A stretch of DNA of 64,000 nucleotides from MED-G105 sp039814575. GTDB lineage: Bacteria > Pseudomonadota > Alphaproteobacteria > Caulobacterales > Parvularculaceae. Positions 60,641 to 64,000 of the stretch are shown here, piece by piece. The notes beneath the pieces are model-generated. The model searched no databases, was not told the origin of the DNA, and saw only the letters and a list, made by a program, of their open reading frames with translations. How positions within the stretch are numbered: the first letter of the stretch is position 1; every line of letters starts with the position of its first letter. The DNA is taken from positions 1-64,000 of the forward strand of contig JBCCAY010000005.1 of assembly GCA_039814575.1 (NCBI GenBank), given 5' to 3'. A program made the translations under genes and the position numbers.

Positions 60641-61300
60641 ATGAAAGCCGCCGTCATCGTCTTCCCTGCGTCGAACTGCGATCGCGACGCCGCCGTCGCC
60701 TTGGAGCAAGCCACCGGCAAAGCGCCAGCCATGGTTTGGCACCAAGAAACGGAGTTGCCCGAGTGCGATTTGGTCGTGCTGCCGGGCGGGTTTTCCTATG
60801 GCGACTATTTGCGGTCCGGCGCCATGGCGGCGCGTTCGCCGATTATGGACGCCGTCAAAAAGCGAGCTGAAGCAGGCGCGCGCGTTGTCGGCATTTGCAA
60901 CGGATTTCAGATTCTCACCGAAACGGGTTTGCTGCCGGGTGCCCTCTTGCGCAACGCAGGCATTGAGTTCGTCTGCCGCACCGTGGACTTGGCCGTCGCC
61001 AATTCCGACACGGCGTTTACGCGCGCCTTCAACAATCGCCCGTTTGTGGCGTTTCCCGTCGCCCACCATGACGGCAATTACATCGCCGACGAAGAAACCC
61101 TCAAAACCCTCGAAGGCGAAGGCCGCATTGCATTTAAGTATGTCGACAATCCAAACGGCTCAGCGAACGATATCGCGGGCATCGTCAATGAAGCCGGCAA
61201 TGTCCTCGGAATGATGCCGCACCCAGAACGCGCCGTCTCGCCGCTGCTCGACGGCGTCGACGGCGTCGACTTCTTTAAAGGCCTCGTCGAAGCGGCTTAA
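60641..61300 (+). CDS. purQ: FGAM synthase glutaminase subunit PurQ
   Basis: A 219-residue class I glutamine amidotransferase. The N-terminal VIVFPASNCDRDAAVAL is followed by LPGGFSYGDYLRSGAMAARS and the nucleophile Cys in GICNGFQIL, with His and Glu in MMPHPERA. It supplies ammonia to PurL. The ATG at 60641 is chosen because it gives the family N-terminus directly; the upstream start at 60623 overlaps purS. Its TAA is shared through the palindrome TTAA (61297-61300) with the stop of the convergent amidase gene. Confidence 0.97.
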   Translation: MKAAVIVFPASNCDRDAAVALEQATGKAPAMVWHQETELPECDLVVLPGGFSYGDYLRSGAMAARSPIMDAVKKRAEAGARVVGICNGFQILTETGLLPGALLRNAGIEFVCRTVDLAVANSDTAFTRAFNNRPFVAFPVAHHDGNYIADEETLKTLEGEGRIAFKYVDNPNGSANDIAGIVNEAGNVLGMMPHPERAVSPLLDGVDGVDFFKGLVEAA

Positions 61301-62799
61301 GCGGCGCCCTCGCCACCAGCAAATAATGGCGGCTTTCGGTCAATCCAAGGCGCGGCTTCTTCCAACTCATAGGCGAGTTCCAAGAGCATTTCGTCAGCGC
61401 CTGAGCGAGCGGTGAATTGCGCACCGATGGGCAAGCCGCCCGGCGTCTGCGCCAGCGGAAGCGATATCGCGGGAACGCCGGCGACATTCTGCGCCTGGGT
61501 GAAAGGCGCAACGCTGAGAACGCGCGACCACATTGTCTCCCAATCAAGATCCGTACGCAGAAAGCCGATTTCCGGCGCCGGCGTCGCCAGCGTCGGCGAT
61601 AGGAGAATATCTTTCTCGCCAAAGGCGCCGTCGAACACGCGTGCATAATCGACAAGCCGCCCGGTGACCGCCGGCATCTGGCTTTTATGGGCTTCGTAGA
61701 ACCGAACGAGATCAAATGTGAGCGGCTCGAAATCGCTATAGGTGGGCGCCCGGCCAGACATCTGCGACCATTCGGCGACACCGCCCGCCACAAGACCCGC
61801 AAAGTAAATCTTCATGTCGCCGGCGAAGCTCGCGTCATAGGGCGTCGCGATTTCTTCAACCTCATGGCCCAAGTCTTCGCAGAGCACGGCAGCTTGGCGA
61901 ACGGCGGCTACAACCTCCGGCGCCACGTCGACGCCAACAACGGGGTCAATGTGAAACCCGATTTTCAAGCGCGCCCGCGCCGGCCCCGTCACCATGCGAA
62001 TGGGCTTCTCGCTGCCGGCTGCGGCGCTGATCGCCGCCAGGAACGCCGCCGTATCGCGCACGGTGCGGGACAGACACCCTTGCACTGACAATTCCAAGGG
62101 CGGCCCATCGCCGAGCCGTCCGCTTGGCAACCGCCCGCGCGTGCTTTTCAGGCCCACAAGGCCGCAATTCGACGCCGGAATGCGAATCGAGCCTGCTCCG
62201 TCGCTGGCATGGGCGATGGGCGTGACGCCAGCAGCGACGAGCGCCGCCGCCCCGCCCGACGATCCGCCAGCGGAATGGTTTAGATTCCACGGATTGCGCG
62301 TCGGGCCATGGCTTAAGGGCTCCGTCGTCGCCGTGATGCCGAGTTCAGGCGTCGCGCTTTTGCCGATGCTGATGAAGCCCGACGCCAAATAGGCGTCAGC
62401 GAACGCCGATTGGCGCTCCGCCACATAGCCTTTAAAAGCGCGTGACCCATAATGGGTGGGCTGACCGATGACGTCAGTTAAATCTTTCACGAAAGACGGC
62501 ACGCCGCCGAACGGGCCGGCGCGCCCTTCCGCCGCGGCCGAGCGTGCGGAATCGAATGTATCCGCGACAAGGGCGTTGATCGCCGGATTGACGGTTTTCG
62601 CTCGGTCGATCGCCGCCGAGACCGCTTCCACCGCGGTTAAATCGCCGGACTTTATCCGCGCCGCCGTCTCAACGCCGTCAATCCAATCGTCGCCCGTCAC
62701 AGGGGCACGCGCACCGCCGCAAGACGCCATTGTCAAAAATGCGCTGGCGCCGGCGCTGCTCTTCAGAAGGCCGCGACGCGACAGGGTTCGACTGGACAT
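61297..62799 (-). CDS. Amidase-signature enzyme with Tat signal and lipobox
   Basis: A 500-residue amidase-signature-family protein. The N-terminus has a twin-arginine motif (LSRRGLLK, Arg8-Arg9) followed by a hydrophobic stretch and a lipobox ending TMASC at Cys27, so a Tat-exported lipoprotein is likely. The Ser-cisSer-Lys triad is visible as Lys in PSFVKDLTD, the Gly/Ser-rich HSAGGSSGGAAALVAAG, and the nucleophile Ser in SDGAGSIRIPAS. The substrate is unknown; amides or nitrile-derived compounds are typical. The ATG at 62799 follows GGGAGAGCGTTCC. It is convergent with purQ. Confidence 0.88.
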   Translation of the reverse strand: MSSRTLSRRGLLKSSAGASAFLTMASCGGARAPVTGDDWIDGVETAARIKSGDLTAVEAVSAAIDRAKTVNPAINALVADTFDSARSAAAEGRAGPFGGVPSFVKDLTDVIGQPTHYGSRAFKGYVAERQSAFADAYLASGFISIGKSATPELGITATTEPLSHGPTRNPWNLNHSAGGSSGGAAALVAAGVTPIAHASDGAGSIRIPASNCGLVGLKSTRGRLPSGRLGDGPPLELSVQGCLSRTVRDTAAFLAAISAAAGSEKPIRMVTGPARARLKIGFHIDPVVGVDVAPEVVAAVRQAAVLCEDLGHEVEEIATPYDASFAGDMKIYFAGLVAGGVAEWSQMSGRAPTYSDFEPLTFDLVRFYEAHKSQMPAVTGRLVDYARVFDGAFGEKDILLSPTLATPAPEIGFLRTDLDWETMWSRVLSVAPFTQAQNVAGVPAISLPLAQTPGGLPIGAQFTARSGADEMLLELAYELEEAAPWIDRKPPLFAGGEGAA

Positions 62800-62907
62800 G
62801 GAACGCTCTCCCTCAAACACAAATTCGGAAACCGCTTGCATGAAGCGCGATCAGTCCGTCGAACGCAACCCTTCTTGGCGCCCCAAACGTCTGCCGCGTT
62901 AGGCGGC

Positions 62908-64000
62908 CTAAGCAAACAGCCGGCGCACGCGGCCAAGCGCCATGAGAGGAAAATAGTGCCTGTAGAGATTATAGTTGATCATGAACGCCCGCGACAGCTC
63001 AGGGCCTTGCTTCAAACGCTCCTCCAACAAGGGATCGCCGAGCTTGATTGTCTGGCCGACGCCATAGCCCGGAAAGCCCGTGCCGGTGTATTCAGGCTCA
63101 TCCCATGTGCCGTCGGGTTTCTGGCGTTCGATTAAGAACTGCACGCCGTCGGCCATGGCCTTCTCATCATTAGCGCGCCCCGCGGCGGCAAGCCCCATCA
63201 ACGCCCAAGCTGTTTGTGAAGCAGTGGAGACGCCGCGCCCCTTCATAGCCACGTCCATGTAAGAAGCGCACGATTCGCCCCACCCGCCGTCATCGTTTTG
63301 GCGTGCGGTCAGCCAATCGCAGGCGCGCCCGACATAGGCCGCGGACATGTCCTCGCCGATCGCCTCTAAGGCCGGCAAGACAGCTCCCGTGCCGTAAATA
63401 TAATTGACGCCCCACCGCCCGAACCAGGCGCCGTCCTCTTCTTGCTCGGCGAGCATGTAGGCAAGGCCGCGCGCGACGTTCGGGTGCGTTTTGTTGAAGC
63501 CGAGCTTGCCGAACGCTTCGATGACATGGGCCGTGACGTCGACGCTCGGCGGGTCGAGCGCCTCGCCGAAATCGCAAAACGGAATTTTGGTGAGGATTTT
63601 CTTATCATTATCCTTGTCGAAAGCGCCCCAGCCGCCGTTTTGGCTTTGCATGCCGATAAGCCAGTTAACGCCGCGCTCTACTGACTTATCGATGCCCTTC
63701 TCTTTCCATTCGGGCGCATGTCTGAACGGCGATAAAGCAATCAACGCTACGGCCGTATCGTCCGTATCTGGATAGAAGTAATTTTTATACTCAAACGCCC
63801 AGCCGCCAGGCTCCGTGTGCGGTGCTTTGTTTTTCCAATCGCCGGGCCGTAAGACTTGTTGGCTCAAGACCCAATCGACGGCTTTGGCAGTTTCTTGCGG
63901 GTAGGTTTCATCGGCCTTGGAATCATCAAAGGCGAGCAGCGTTAAGACAGTGTCCCATACCGGACTGACGCAAGCTTGAACCCACGTCGCATCGCCGATC
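62908..64000 (-). CDS. shc: Squalene-hopene cyclase, C-terminal part (5' end beyond the window)
   Basis: The frame is open to the window edge, beginning IGDATWVQACVSPVWDTVLT at 63999. About 363 residues of a protein usually of 630-670 are visible. The protonating motif DTDDTAVAL matches the conserved DxDDTA. QW repeats include QSQNGGWGAFDKDN, QEEDGAWFGRWG, QNDDGGWGESC and QKPDGTWDE. It cyclises squalene to hopene at the membrane for hopanoid synthesis. An internal Met at 63867 is not the real start. No other hpn gene is in the window. Confidence 0.96.
   Translation of the reverse strand, partial: IGDATWVQACVSPVWDTVLTLLAFDDSKADETYPQETAKAVDWVLSQQVLRPGDWKNKAPHTEPGGWAFEYKNYFYPDTDDTAVALIALSPFRHAPEWKEKGIDKSVERGVNWLIGMQSQNGGWGAFDKDNDKKILTKIPFCDFGEALDPPSVDVTAHVIEAFGKLGFNKTHPNVARGLAYMLAEQEEDGAWFGRWGVNYIYGTGAVLPALEAIGEDMSAAYVGRACDWLTARQNDDGGWGESCASYMDVAMKGRGVSTASQTAWALMGLAAAGRANDEKAMADGVQFLIERQKPDGTWDEPEYTGTGFPGYGVGQTIKLGDPLLEERLKQGPELSRAFMINYNLYRHYFPLMALGRVRRLFA

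Noticed and set aside
61297..61300. Shared TTAA providing both purQ and amidase stop codons
   Set aside because: Neat but expected by chance for convergent genes, since TTAA is self-complementary; not evidence of regulation.

Overview
The window is a stretch of alphaproteobacterial chromosome. Genes typical of that class are the F1-ATPase zeta inhibitor (DUF1476) near purC, the nucleoid protein GapR (DUF2312), an aa3 oxidase subunit IV next to a three-gene pnt transhydrogenase, a UrcA-family protein, separate purS and purQ, and squalene-hopene cyclase. The order cannot be fixed from this sequence. Parvularculales, Caulobacterales or Hyphomonadales-like lineages are plausible, but this is inference.

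Region 1 (1 to about 21.4 kb) looks accessory. It opens with the tail of an IS5-family transposase. Then come mostly exported hydrolases with roomy spacing: an amidohydrolase, an S9 peptidase lipoprotein, a Tat-exported D-threonine-aldolase-like enzyme and a serine beta-lactamase-like lipoprotein. Among them are an FAD oxidoreductase that a stop codon cuts inside its conserved C-terminal motif, and a Crp/Fnr regulator. By eye this part is more AT-rich than the rest. From 11.8 to 21.3 kb lies a complete protocatechuate 4,5-cleavage gene set (ligA, B, C, I, J, K, U). It forms two divergent, tightly overlapping operons around a LysR-type regulator that has two tandem DNA-binding domains. The set also contains a DUF1932 oxidoreductase of unknown role and a vanillin-dehydrogenase-type aldehyde dehydrogenase. 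Together the genes should convert protocatechuate to pyruvate and oxaloacetate.

Region 2 (21.4 to 30.4 kb) is a co-directional housekeeping run on the minus strand: ppx, rlmE, guaB, a membrane protein, an RsmB-type methyltransferase, a membrane protein and guaA. Region 3 (30.4 to 33.7 kb) is a phage-shock system. It has pspF diverging from pspABC, a clear sigma-54 promoter, and two very small membrane-protein ORFs bracketing pspABC. Region 4 (33.7 to 47 kb) holds holC, an exported methyltransferase-like lipoprotein, pnt genes, an alpha/beta hydrolase, an orphan sigma-54 response regulator, gapR, a TPR protein, rpmJ, and a DNA-repair pair (pdeM and an Lhr-type helicase) without its usual ligase.

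Region 5 (47 to 64 kb) includes a purL with a large internal insertion that is fused in frame to a BolA protein. It also carries arsM with two exported proteins behind it, ettA, fsa, ppa, the purC-S-Q run, an exported amidase and the 5'-truncated squalene-hopene cyclase gene. The fsa-ppa gap contains what looks like an unannotated small RNA of about 120 nt, with promoter, three hairpins, a CUCCCCC loop and a cUUCGg terminator hairpin. No tRNA, rRNA or CRISPR array was seen.
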